This document shows, piece after piece, positions 11,619 through 23,500 of a stretch of 60,000 nt of DNA (within the stretch, counting starts at the first letter, position 1; each line of letters starts with the position of its first letter). The notes beneath the pieces were generated by a model, which saw only the letters and a program-made list of their open reading frames with translations, did no database searches and had not been told where the DNA came from. The DNA is from Polytrichum commune. Lineage: Eukaryota; Streptophyta; Polytrichopsida; Polytrichales; Polytrichaceae. Where the stretch lies: contig OX485807.1 in the NCBI GenBank assembly GCA_950295325.1, positions 24,711,666 through 24,771,665 of the forward strand. Direction: 5' to 3'. Position numbers and translations under genes: made by a program.

Positions 11619-14600
11619 ATGGGGCATGAGGACTTGACAATCTTCAAAGGTAAAATATTATGGGTGTGGGAAGATAACCACGAGTTTACCTCATGGCGGT
11701 GCAATATTGATCAATTTCATGGAAATGAATTTGATTGGCACTTCAATGTTGATTTCATTTGCCTTTATCCAATTGGTGCAATTGGCGTTCTCCTCAATGC
11801 CATGAATGATGTGAAAAAGTTAGTTTTTTAATCCATTGGGTTTCACTTGAATGTGTTCTCATGTTTATATTGGTGTTGTTAACGTGTTCTTGCTTGGAAT
11901 GTAGATCTACATTAAATGATCATCATGTTAAGACAAACTTGGTGCATAAACTCCACCACATTCGTAGTTTTGGGATTTTGAAGCTAACTGAGTTCAAAAC
12001 CTTATAAACACCTAATGAGTACGCAAAGTATGAGAAGAAACATCCAGGCAACACTTGGTACCCTTTTACTTGGATGTATTTGCGGGGTTCATTTATAAGG
12101 TAAATTTACAACATGTTGTATGTATGTGGTATGTCCAATCTTTTATTATAAGTTACTCATGTTATCTAACATTCACATACTGTTTTGTCATTAGCGTGAT
12201 GTCCACCTCTAAGGAGGCATCTCGTGATTACAAAGAAAAGAGTCATGTGGACAAAGGATCACCAATTCTTGAAATGGAGGCTATGAATGATATAGTGAAG
12301 AAAACAACTAGAGTTTGGAGGTCAAAGGAATTTGATAAACTTCTTGCAATGGCAAAGCCACCAAATGTTGTTGATTTTTTAGCAAGGTGAGCACAGGAGA
12401 ATTCGATATGCGTTTCATGTTTTGTTGTTCAATGTGTTTTTTAGTTTTCATTTATTGAATTAATTTTTTTGCAAATCAATACATGTTGGAGCACAAATAC
12501 TAAACCTAGAACGAATGTGGAGAAATTACAAAAGATTGTTCCTATACATGTGGACGGCAAGTACAAGAGAAAATGGTTAATATGGTGGAATTCATCTCCG
12601 ATGTCTCAAGAATCTTTGAGGTTTTCACCACCTGATTTTAAGGATAGTAATCTTGATGTTTTGTTGGTCAAAGCATTTGTTTCGGATGTAGGTAATATAA
12701 TTGACTACACATCTTTTGATATGTATGTTTAATTTATGGATTTATATTTGATTGTCTTTGGATTTATGTTTTAATAAACTTTTTATGCAAATTTAAGGAG
12801 GGCATCATTGAGGCATCCTTTATGAGCTAAGTGTAGTTGATTGGAGCAAGCAATGTTCTCAAGCCTATGGACTTTGTGCAAAGATGGCGATGTCTTTTGT
12901 GGGCCAAGGCTTAGGGGGGGACTATGAATCATGTGATCTACAAGTTTGTTTCAAGTCAATAACTTTGTTTTAAGTTAAATTCATGTAATATTATTTTTAT
13001 TTATTAGATGTGTTTTCTTATCTTTTGTAGGTACCTCACAAGGGTGTTGCATACCAAAAACACAATTCCTTTGCAAACCCTTCCTCATTCTTGAATTCAT
13101 GGGTAGATAAGTCAAGTGGCGTGTGCATATTCTCAACCTTACAATTTATATTGTGGACCCACAACTTGTTGGTTTTTTGTCCACGGTTTATTGATTGTTT
13201 GACAAACTTCCATCTAACTAAGGAGAAGGCTCTGAGACTTTGTTGTGGCATCACGATAAGTTGGGGAGAAACCATAAGAAGAACTTAAACCGATTGGGCA
13301 CGGCAGTTTGCGTAAGAAGGATGCAACGCCTACACGATCTCCACCTTCTACAATGGCCCTAATACTTCCTCCACCATCTTCTCCCACTATAATCCAAAAA
13401 GACAAGGGCACACATGTTTTTCACCTTGATGACATTGCTCTGACTCATGCTCCATATCATAATGCTATTGCTCTGACACCTTCATCTTGTAATTCTCAAT
13501 CTCAGTAGGTGGCCTTTAAGGTTTAGAACGGATCCAACATTCCCAAGGTATCTTTGCATGTGGAGAATGCCTTCATCTCCATGTTGTTGGAGAATGGTGC
13601 AACTGAAAACCCAATATTGGTTTCTACAATTGAGTTCGTCAAGAAAGTTATTATGCTTGTAAATTTTTTGCCCAAGTGGGTTTCAATTTGTTAAGGATGC
13701 CTTTTTTGTTTCATATACGTGTTTGATTATTTCAAAATGTCTAAATAGTTTGCCTTTATTTGCAGGTTGGCCAAACTTGCAAAACTTGGGTTTCATCCAA
13801 CATTTGCAAGTTTGGTGGATTTAATTTGATTATCGCAAACTTGCCAAAAGGATTACTTGTTCCCTATGCTTAATTTCCTCCAAATTCAATTCCATCATGG
13901 AATGAACACAATTTTAAGAACATTATAGCATTGTTTGAATTTGCAGATGGTTTTTTCACTGATGACATTCCTTTACTTTTGTTTCTCCCATAATTCAATA
14001 TTGGTAGGGACATTGTGAGCACTACGACCACCTCATATGGTTTCTCATTGGTGAAGGATTGGTGGGCAATAAATGAATTGCCTCTATACTCCTCTATGGT
14101 CAAAACACTTACAATACATTTAAATATTCTCAGGTTTAGTTTGTTTTGGTTGTTTATTTGTACTGAATAGATTATTTATCTTGTAGACTTGACATTTCCG
14201 ATTCATGATATTCTTGTGTGTGGAGCCTTGTCCACAATTTGTTTTTAACAAATTACTTGGTCTATCCATGGTTGAAGTGGAGTCCTTGGATGTCTTCTTC
14301 AATTGCACTACAACAAAGAGACAACTCATGCAAAGTAATATCTTATGGAGGGAACCACGTGAGGAAAACCCTGCCTCTCTACAATTTCTAATTGAAGCTT
14401 TGACTAAGCCGGGAGGATGTTGTTCTTGATGCTTATGCATCTACAAGTAAGAATAATTTCCTAGCATCATGATATTTTGTTTTAATTTTTAACATCAATG
14501 GCAAGTCACCGATGACTTTCAATTATGTTTATGTTTCAAGTGCCTCTATTCATGCTTGTGACCAATGTCTAAAATATTTATTCCCTTGCGCCTTGTTAGA

Positions 14601-14754
14601 GATGATTGAATGTGATTATTGGCTTCCTTTTAAATTGCTTGAATTGGTGGACATGTCATGGTGTGAGAAATTTCCTTTCGTACTTCTATCTCACGGGGAG
14701 ATCACTGTCAAATTTTTCTTGAACCACGTGAGGAAAAATAGAGGGTACTTTTAA
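11619..14754 (+). pseudogene. Decayed multi-exon gene with methyltransferase-like C-terminus
   Basis: Successive plus-strand exon-like blocks join in phase: 11619-11818 (GTTAGT donor), 11905-12099, 12195-12386 (GTGAGC donor), about 12471-12722 (GTATGT donor), about 12800-12965, 13031-13285, 13286-13680, about 13767-14130 and about 14190-14754. The first four give a continuous protein that includes the words ILWVWEDNHEF, KTNLVHKLHHIRSFG and EFDKLLAMAKPPNVVDFLA. Decay is plain: a TAA near 12003, stops in the block after 12800, a missing acceptor AG before 12471 and a frameshift near 14413. Near the end, FNLIIANLPKG and then EALTKPGG..VLDAYAST and SIHACDQ..KYLF..LLE resemble, in that order, motif IV and motif I of beta-class amino-methyltransferases. 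The N-terminal two thirds I do not recognise. It could be a plant transposon-borne gene; the methyltransferase link is inference from short motifs only. Confidence 0.45.
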
Positions 14755-15572
14755 TTCAATAAAGTAAGTTTTTTTTAGAAAATTTTGGAATTACTATAGC
14801 TTGAATGAAATGACCCATACAATATTACATCTTAAATAAAGTAGGTGAAAAGCACATGTGGTATTTATTTTTTGTTAATAAAGTAGGGTATGTAATATTT
14901 TGACAAACAAAGAATTTATGTGAGGTTCAATAAAATGTATTCGGATTGGATGAAAAATTGCCTCAATTGACTAAAAGTTATCCAATTCAGAAGCTAGCAT
15001 TGGATAGCATGGTTTAGGGCCACTTCACACATGAGCCAAGAGCCATGACCATGAAATTGTGAAGGCCCAAAAGAAGTGTCCAAAGCGCCAAGACACTTCC
15101 AAAATCATGTTTTTTTTTTTTTTTTGGGCACAAATTGAAAAAACAATTGCAAAAAAGAACCAAAGTACAACCACCTTGGGAGAAACAACACACACCAAGG
15201 GGAATCAAGGGCCTAACCTTCCATTTGATCACTAAATTACTTTGGGTCACAATGAGACATTTGACCCCCCAAGTCGAATCAAATTCTTTAAGCACATCCT
15301 GGTGTGCCACACCTGGGGCTTTTTCCAAATCCATGAGAGTTTGTTTCCAATCAATCCTACCATAATCCTACAAGGCGCCCTAGATGATTTGACGTGTTTT
15401 CTCAATGGGTCATTGCCATTAAAAACCAAACCATTCTGTTGGCGCCAAATCATCCACAGAATGTTGATCCTTAAGAAGAACCAAATGCGACCGAACTGTT
15501 TAAGTATATTGCATCAACTCTTTGATAAAAAAAAGGAATTGTATCATGGAAAAGGATTTCTATGGACCGAGG

Positions 15573-15980
15573 TTACTTCTTTTGGCAGAGAATTGCCAAA
15601 TGATGTTGGCAGGCATATCGCCACCATTGTTGAGCGAGTGGACAGTTGAACATTATGTGTTCCACCAATTCCACCAATTGTGGGCCGCAAGAAGGGCAAC
15701 TTCTGTCAATTTCTACCGAGAAATTCTTGCGCCATTCATTCACCGCCACAACCTTATGAATAACCAACCAAAGAAAGGTAGCTTTCTTTTGTGCCTTAGC
15801 TTTGTGCGAAATGATGTTCCACTTAGGGGAAGTGGAAGGAGAAATTTCATTCCGCCATTTATGTGGAATTGACTTCTTAAAGGCCCCTTGCTTAGTAATC
15901 CATTTCCTTCCATACTTGGCCAAGTAAGCAAAAAAAGGAGTAGCCTTTGGCCACCACCAACAAGCAGGGTCAAAAAGCAA
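15573..15980 (-). pseudogene. LINE fragment: zinc-binding C-terminal domain
   Basis: A 135-codon open stretch contains ATFLWLVIHKVVAVNEW, then CPSCG and EHIMFNCPLAQQWW, the signature of the zinc-binding domain found after plant LINE reverse transcriptases. It is continued after a frameshift by 15247-15453, which carries MIWRQQNGLVFNG, the usual end of the polyprotein. Confidence 0.8.
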
Positions 15981-16259
15981 TTGGTCAAGTTTTTCAAAGA
16001 ATTAATTATATTGGTTTCAATTGCTTCCTCTAGTAAGGGTATCTACCCTGACTCACGCCATACATCCTAAGAAGGTTGTACTTGATATCGTATTCCCATT
16101 GTTCGGCTTCACTTCCATGAGGGTGAAGTATTGTGATTCAACGGTAGATTTTGGAAAAGTGCTCATGAATTCAACACTAAATTGGACCGACCTAGGGCTA
16201 AAGTCCTTGAGGTAGCCAACGCTAACAACCCACTCCAGTTATGCGTCCTCCATGCTCCT

Positions 16260-16727
16260 CTAAAGGCCAACCCATTCTTGTGGAGTGAGTTGAACATTTT
16301 GTTGGTTTAACATCTTCTCTTGGAATGGTCTGTAGAATTTCAGTAGTTTAATCCAAAAGTCATGGTAAATCTCTTCAAGGGAGAAAATAATTTTGGCAGT
16401 TTCCCAGTTCATGAATTCATATCCCCCAGGGTCCAAGATATCCCGGAAGTACCTTAATCCTTTCCTATACAAGATAGGGGCCCTGCTCGTAATGATGCCA
16501 AAGTAAAGACCTTGGTATACCGCCCTCCACCACACATTGAGTTGCAAAATATCTTCTGGAATTGATGGAGAGAGGTATGCAGCCATATCAACCATCACCT
16601 TCCATGATTGGGTAATGTGGTGCCAAACTTTGGACCCACTCTTGGTGGAGAAATTTGGGGAGAACAACCACAAGGACGAGGGACCCCATGCACCCTGGTA
16701 AGAAGGTTGCAACCTTGGGGGGTTCAC
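16260..16727 (-). pseudogene. LINE fragment: linker region of ORF2
   Basis: The frame reads YQGAWGPSSLWLFSPNF..KSGSKVWHHITQSW and later RKGLRYFRDILDPGGYEFMNW, matching the region between reverse transcriptase and zinc-binding domain of plant LINE proteins. Its first codons run into the MITE at 16714-17001, which interrupts the protein. Confidence 0.7.
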
Positions 16728-17001
16728 TCCCTTTTATATTTTGCATACACATGCGTTCAGGACCTATTTATTGGGGGGGGGGGTATTTACCTTGCAGAAA
16801 AGATTATAAGGTGATGGTATTTTACATGTTAAAAGCCTGAAAATATTATATGTGATGGTATTTTACATGTGAACATGTTTCACTATTTTTAAATCCCCTA
16901 TTTTACATGTACATTTTTTATAAAATTTATCTACAATGAATATATTGGACCCTATTTTTTATCGCACGTTGTTCTATGATTTTCGCCAGTGAACCCCCCG
17001 A
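16714..17001. mobile_element. 288-bp MITE inserted in the LINE
   Basis: The ends CTTGGGGGGTTCACT (16714-16728) and the reverse complement of TCGGGGGGTTCACT (16988-17001) are inverted repeats. GGTTGCAAC at 16705-16713 and GATTGCAAC at 17002-17010 are imperfect 9-base direct repeats. Removing the element with one repeat restores the LINE reading frame across the site (..TQLQPSYQGAWG..), which confirms an insertion. Because GTTGCAAC is a palindrome, the exact border is ambiguous by a few bases. Nine-base duplications would suit a Mutator-type element. An 11-G run lies at 16773-16783. Confidence 0.8.
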
Positions 17002-17026
17002 GATTGCAACTGCGTAATGCAATACC

Positions 17027-17700
17027 TCATGATAATCTAAAGATTTGATATACCGGAAGTAGAGCTTGAATAATCCATTTGTTCATGAGGGCTTTCATAG
17101 CATCCTCTGGTGAAATAAGACTAAAGCCTCCTACTTTCTTGGGCATCATGCAATCGTCCCAACTTACATGTGCTCTAGTCGTATTCTTTGACCCAAACCA
17201 AAGGTAGTTGTGGAGTAGAGCTTTAATACTTCCGAGAACTCTCTTAGACCCAATCAAACTGATATAAAATACCAGAGGGATGACATTAGAACGTGGATTA
17301 TGATGAGGATTCGTCCTGCAAGTGACAAGTTTGTGGAGTTGCAGTACTTGAGTTTACTTTCGACCTTGTTAACCATAAATTGGTTGACATCTTGCAGTTC
17401 CAATTGTAGGCCAAACGGCCTGCCTAGTAGTTTTGACAAATCTCCATTTGCGGCCCACTTCCATTGGTATTTTCCCACCCATCTCGGCGGATGTCCTCGG
17501 CTACACCAATACACCACACTCTTATGCCAATTGATCTCTAATCCAAAGGCAGCTCCAAACTTGTGTAGGATTCCCACAAGGTTATTTACACTCGTTTCTT
17601 TTGCTTTCATTGTGAAGGATGTGTCATCAACATATTGGTTGATAATATGTTGAATATTATATTGTGGAAGAATAATACCCTTGAGGTTATTAGTTCCCAT
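17027..17700 (-). pseudogene. LINE fragment: reverse transcriptase catalytic core
   Basis: Two overlapping frames (17254-17700 and 17027-17257) read NIQHIINQYVDDTSFTM, LEINWHKSVVYW, SKLLGRPFGLQL and LHNYLWFGSKN. These are the palm and thumb of a plant L1 reverse transcriptase. YVDD holds the two catalytic aspartates. The frame change near 17255 and a stop at 17027 break the protein. Confidence 0.85.
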
Positions 17701-17799
17701 TGCATGTTTAACTATTGCATTTAGTGCCTATGCCGTGATAATGAACAAATAGGGAGCAAGAAGGTAGCCCTAGCAGACTCCTTTATGGAGTTTAAAAGG

Positions 17800-18144
17800 C
17801 TATGTTACTCGGTTGTTAATGTTAATCGAGATAGTTGCGTCAAGAAACAACATTCTAGTCATTTTGATAAAGGCATTTGTCATTCCTAGTTTCCTCATAA
17901 ATTGGAACATGAAGGCCCAATCAATTCTATTGTAGGGTTTGCTAAAGTCAAGTTTACGGAAAATAAAATCTTGACATGAATCCTTTGCCCATTGATTTGA
18001 TTCGTGTGTGAGCAGAATATTATCTAGAATAAATTGGAGTAGTAAAAAGGTGGTTTGGTCGCTGTCAATTACCTCTACCAAAAATGGTTGTAGTTGCCAT
18101 TGAAGATATTTAGCAAAGATCTTGTAGGTGGTATTAAGGAGCAT
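17800..18144 (-). pseudogene. LINE fragment: reverse transcriptase fingers/palm
   Basis: The frame begins MLLNTTYKIFAKYLQWQLQP and continues DSDQTTFL, ILDNILLTHE and IFRKLDFSKPYNRIDWAF. These are the conserved N-terminal blocks of plant LINE reverse transcriptase, including the first catalytic aspartate (LDFSK). The normal SRGVRQGCPL block follows in damaged form at 17700-17800. Confidence 0.85.
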
Positions 18145-19736
18145 AATTGGTCGCCAATTGGTTAATCTCGACTATTCCCCTTCTTTCAAGAGAAGTGCAA
18201 TAAATCCCCTTGTTACCCCTTTTGGAAACATGTCTCTTCCGAGCTACTCATTCACCATCCTTGTAAAGTCACCATTCATGAAGCTCCAGTAAGATTGGAA
18301 GAACTCAGCCGTCAACCCATCCAGGCTCGGGAATTTTCCTTTTGCGAGTGCTTGGACCGCTTTGGTGAGTTCTTCTTCGGTGAGCTGGGCTTTCATAATC
18401 CTCTATGCAATTAGTGAGAATTTGTTTGGTACATAATTTAGTAGTTATTTCTCGTACTCCTTTCGTTGCTCATCCAAGACCATGCTCGCATATAGTTTGG
18501 GGTAAGAGGAATTACAAATTGTAGCAAGGTCCACGCTTGAGGAGACGACTACATTGTCTTCATCATAGAATTATGTGTCCAACCCACTCGTTGGCTGCTC
18601 CTATACTCAGGAGAAGTGTTTATTCATTCTATCCCCAAACTGCATCCATCGGGTTCTAGACCAGATTTTGCGCCCTCCTCTTTCTTATCTACTAAGCTTT
18701 GTAGGTTATCCCTAAGTATCTTAACCATGGCCTTAGTTGTTTCACTTATTGTGTCATAATGGAGGACAACTTGCCAAAACTCCAAATGTTTTCCTTAGTC
18801 TAGTCTCTTCCAGTTTAGTCTCCACTGCTTTAGCTAGACAAAATTGTTTGTAATACCTAATTATTTTCCTTAGCTTAGTGAAGAATGGCATTTGTGGAGG
18901 GGAGGGTTCCCATAATGCTTTAATCGGTTCCTTGGCCTCTTGAAAGAATCTTGCATTGGGTTTCCATGAGGAACCTCTTGGGGCATTGTTACTGAGGTTG
19001 ATTTGAAAAGATACCGGATGGTGGTCAAAGAAGGTAGAGTCACCCAAAATCTTGTAATGCGTAATATGAAAAGATGGATTTGTACGGAGCTTGAGAAGGA
19101 GGAAAATCTATCTAGTCAGCCAAGACTCTGACACCATCCAAAATCATGTCATGTGGTCACATGTCCTCAACCAAATGCTAAATCAAGGAATTCTATTTTT
19201 GCGGGGTCCTCATACATGATATAATATAATAAATCAATAGTGTGAGATTTTGGAGTGCCATGGTTTTTGGTTTTGTGTTCGGCGTACCTCCAAGAGGTGG
19301 TTCTTGAAAATAATCCAAGACACCATGAAACATGATCCATTGTATACCATGTAGAAATCCATGTAGACTTTACATTACTCTTGCATATAGTTTCTCCTTT
19401 GATCCCTCAAGCGTAGTGCAAAGTGAACTTAGACCAACTCCACCTCTCCCACCAATGAGAGTATTTGAAGTGCAATGGTAACATGCCCTGAGTCTTGTGT
19501 GTACATTTGAAGAAGTTTAGTGTTATTGGAGGATGTGTTTTGGATTGTGAAGGGGTATCATGTAGCTTGGCTTTGGATCTTGCAAGCAGATATATAGGTT
19601 CAACAAAAGGCTAACAAAGTTTGAGACTCAAGTTGTAGCCCCCTCTTCAAGACGAGCATGGTTCCACGCTCTGTGGATAGTAGAAAGAGATGATCCAACT
19701 CATCTAGCATACAACTCAAGTAGTAAGTCTACAACG

Positions 19737-20590
19737 GTGGATAAAGGCAATGGTATAGGTGTGAAGATTGAAATGGAAGAAGGGAATGGAAACTCTCATG
19801 GTCTTTTGGAGGACAACATCGTGGAGGAGATTGTGCTTCCTCTATCCATTATTGAGGATGAAACACAACATGTTAATTCAAATATGTTGTATTGTGAGGA
19901 AGTGTCTGAAGAGTCCAATACTACAATCATGAAAGTTCTGTTGATGGAGGAGTATGATGGACATCAAATTTTCAAGGCCATTTTGGTTTCTAAACTTAAT
20001 GCCAACTTTTTTTTTGTCTAAGGACACGCTTATGCAAGTTAATAATTCAATCTACTTCGATAACAACGACGACTACAACAACACCTCCTCCTCGCCCACT
20101 TCTGTTGGTTGAATTGGGATATGATGTGGGCGTTTTTTTTGTGTCCAAAAATTCAACTAGAATTTCTTCAACAATTAAAGCTGCCAAGAAACGCAGCAAG
20201 GGAGACCTTCCAAGAACACCACCCCAACTTCAATTTTCCAAGTTGTTGAGAGTGATATATGTTGGATTTGGGTGGGTTCAAATAATGCAGAGGAAATTTG
20301 GCACAAAATGGGAACTGTGTAGGCAACCTGTTGATCTCCAAAAAAGACCAAAAAAAAAAAATTGCATATAAAAAGGGAGTTGCCATGCCAATCTTTGAAC
20401 TCAAGATGTTTTATTTTTTCCCTTATTTCAGGACACCTCAAATTCCACTATGACCGATTAGATTGTAAGTGAATAGATGCATATTCAATTATGTCAAATA
20501 TGAAAATGGAGTATGATCTAGTTAGGAAGAATTACATGCTTGATCTCATAGATGCTAAGAGCTTATATGAATTTGTGGGAAAATCATAGT
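19737..20590 (+). pseudogene. Coding-like remnant of unrecognised family
   Basis: A 94-codon frame at 19737-20021 begins with ATA-free, protein-like sequence (EEGNGNSHGLLEDNIVEEI, MEEYDGHQIFKAILVSKLNAN) and ends at a T-run frameshift. A second at 20105-20371 gives GYDVGVFFVSKNSTRISSTI, FGTKWELCRQPVDL and QKRPKKK. A third at 20432-20580 gives HLKFHYDRLDCK, a stop, then DLVRKNYMLDLIDAKSLYEFVGK. The series of shifted but protein-like blocks on one strand suggests a broken gene, perhaps related to the one at 11.6-14.75 kb. I know no family name for it, and the relation is a guess. Confidence 0.3.
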
Positions 20591-23500
20591 TGTAAGAATT
20601 GTATTGTTGTTAATCAAGGTTGAACACCTACCTTTTGTAGGCAATATTGTGGGGTGTTTCATTCTTTGCATACAATGATGTTGGATATTTGACACATGTT
20701 GTAGGTTCATTTGGTTGTGTTTTTTAACACATTACTTGAATGTGGAAACCATCTCATTTTTTCCTTTGTTGTTAGTTTTTTTATGTTATTTAAGGCAGCC
20801 ACACCAAATTGCAACACTTTAGGCATTGAGCACAATGCTTATTATTTAAAAGTTCCGTTAACGTATTGTTGTCATTTTGTTACAAAATAATGTCAATTTA
20901 TGTCAAAATTCCAAGATTTTGATAAATGAAACAATTTACAAATAAAATAGAGTCTATAAATTTTTTATATTTTTTATATTATATTTACCTATAGGGTCTT
21001 GAAAAATACCTCAAAGTACCAATACATCTACTAATAGGGTGCCAATTATTCAAGAAATTTAGATAAATAACCCATCTTTATATAACCCCGACCGCACGTG
21101 GTTTACAAAAGTATATAGCTAGTGACCTCCCTGTGCTCTATCTATGCCTAGGTACTTAAGTTTGTTTCTTTTGGAATGCCTCTTCAATCCGTTTCTAGAC
21201 CCTTAGAGCAATCTTGAAAAGATTAGGGAAAATGCTTAATACTTGGATCGTGCTTACATATGTGTGTGGAAGTGGATGTTGATTCTATTAACAATATTGA
21301 ATTTCTTCTCCATCCTTTGGTGTTAAGATGGTAGTTTTTGAATTCAACAATTTAGTTAGGCATTCATTGGAATTATTTCACTTCGTTTGTCTTCCCACCT
21401 AATATTAGTATATATTAAAATTTTCATTATTTAGGCCCAAATACCATGGTTATAGGATTCATAGGGCTCATTATAACAACAAAAAATACTCTCTCAGCAC
21501 TCATAATGACCGCTCATTGCTCACTATGCACTACTCATATGATAGCACAAGACTACAACCCACCACACGCCCATCCTACTAAGTGCAACCTCAGACCTTG
21601 GGAATAACGCTTTCTTGCTTCAACTAGCATTGTGGGCACACAAGGATTTGACCTCGGCCCTTCACATAGGACAGAGTTGCAATCCCCCCCCCCCCCCCCA
21701 CACACACACACACATTTCCCCCACAAATTTATACGAACCACCTAGCACATTCACAATCCTTCACCCCTAGGAGCCCCAAAACCACTAATAATCACAATCC
21801 CAAATAATCCTATTAAGGAAGTTATATATTAGTTACAAAACCCTCCTATCCCTAGGTAGGTAATATTTCTAGGAATATAACTGAAAGAGGTAAACCCATT
21901 TGACAAACTCTAGAAAGAACGGCCATCATGTCAACTGTAAAACTGTCGAAGTCCATTTTCTTCATTTATTTGTGGCCACTTCCAACTTTCTAGATAATTT
22001 TGACCATCGGATCAATTGGAAATGCCTCCTCCTCTACAAATTCATGGTGACTTCCAATAGTAGACCCCCCCCCCTTTAAAGTATATCATAAATGTTGAGA
22101 GAGAGAGAGAATCTAATAGGAGTGCTACATTAGTCGAAAGATGACTACATGCAGTCTAACAAAACTGTGAGGCCAAACCTCCCACCCTTAGCGTCGTAGT
22201 CCAGGTGGGGGCAGGTTGCTCCCATCTCTTACTTCATACCCTCTAATCTCCTAGCATTATTCAGCTTCATCCAATGGTAAATTCAAACACACATTTTTAT
22301 TCCAAGATGGAGGTTACAAGTATTGAAAAAATACTTTTCTTGTCCATACATCTCCCTTCCCAAATCACCTTACACTCAAATGCTCATAACCCAAGTCACC
22401 CCCCTAAATCCACACAAGAATTGCACACAATGTCTCATGTGCCTACTAATTCCCCTAAAACCCTACCTAAACTACCCTTCCCACCCCGGTACTTGGTTTG
22501 AGTAATGAGGAAGCCTCATCAGAGTTAGCTCGGAGCCTCCGAACCCCTTCAGTCTTAACCGGTTCACAGCAATTTCACGATGTTCACCAACGGCTTGCCC
22601 GTCAGGCATGGCTTCGGCCCCTGGCCTCCTAGTGCACTCTCTGGTCCAGTGACCGGCCTTCCCCCATTACCAGGGGTCTTCCCCAGTAGAGCCAGGCAGT
22701 TGCCCCTTCACCGAAGCTCTCACGCCTCGCACTAGTTAGCTCAGTGTGAGGTTGCTCCTTGCGAATTCCCCTGGGTTGTCTCATCAGGCTTGGGCCTTCA
22801 CGCCATTTCTCTCGCAGATCCTCATTTAAGTCAAGACCCATCCCAACAAGCTAGGTGCACTTCTGCTCGTACCTCCGCAGCTGAAATCAATTTGGCCTGA
22901 CTTGAAAGTTTGAACTACCATCCAAGGGCTCTCCCTCTGCAGCCACAAGGTCACAAATTCTTTATAATGCATTGTCTCTTCACAACCACATTCCACCGTG
23001 TTGAGTGCATTCAACTCCTCAGTTGTGAGAGGCACCTTCAACCAACCTCAAGATTGCGGCCCCGGTGTCAATCTGTTCTCAATTCAGCTAGTCACCCTCC
23101 TGTGCACCCTACACATCCATTCAACCTCCTCCCCTTCGTGCAGCTGCAGCTGCCTCCCTCTTCGGAGGTGATCCCCGCCTTCCCGTCACCAAACTAGCAT
23201 TTTTGTCTTGAGGTGAGCCGCACAGTGGCGGCTGTGTGTTGAGATGACCGAAAACTCTCCCTCCTCTGTGTGGCTTCCCCGAGAGCAGTAGCCTAACGGT
23301 GGGCAGTACCCAATCCCAGAGGCCCGGGATTTTCTAGGGCCCAGTGACCTTGCCAACCCAAGCACAAGGCTTGCACTCTTTTTAGTTTTTTTTGAATAGC
23401 GACCACGATTAAAAAACCAAGTCCTAGCACACTAATAAGAGTAACAACAAATGTGGGCATCCTTTTTGGGCTCACAAAAACCAAGTAAATTCTACATTCC

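Larger units (their letters stand above)
15110..19136 (-). mobile_element. 5'-truncated, decayed L1-type LINE
   Basis: The element lies on the minus strand. Its poly-A tail appears as 16 T at 15110-15125, and 13-base direct repeats TCCAAAATCATGT flank it at 15098-15110 and 19137-19149. From 5' to 3' on the minus strand, pieces of one polyprotein appear: the tail of the endonuclease domain near 19000 (FDHHPVSF); the reverse transcriptase, with LDFSKPYNRIDW near 17920 and the catalytic YVDD at 17623-17634; the connection region (SKLLGRPFG, about 17430); and a zinc-binding domain (CPSCG...EHIMFNCPLAQQWW) near 15640. The pieces are in different frames with stops, so the element is dead. The 5' end is cut inside the endonuclease, typical of L1 target-primed insertion. 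YVDD replaces the more usual YADD. Confidence 0.9.
15017..19509 (+). mobile_element. Family A MITE split by a LINE
   Basis: The left part, 15017-15110, starts GGGCCACTTCACACATGAG after a TTA. The right part, 19137-19509, resumes at TCCAAAATCATGT and follows the family A consensus through CTACCTCCAAGAGGTGG and CACCAATGAGAGT to a degenerate right end (CTTGTGTGTACATTTGAAG). The two pieces join exactly at the 13-base word duplicated by the LINE. Without the LINE it would be a normal ~470-bp copy. Confidence 0.75.
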
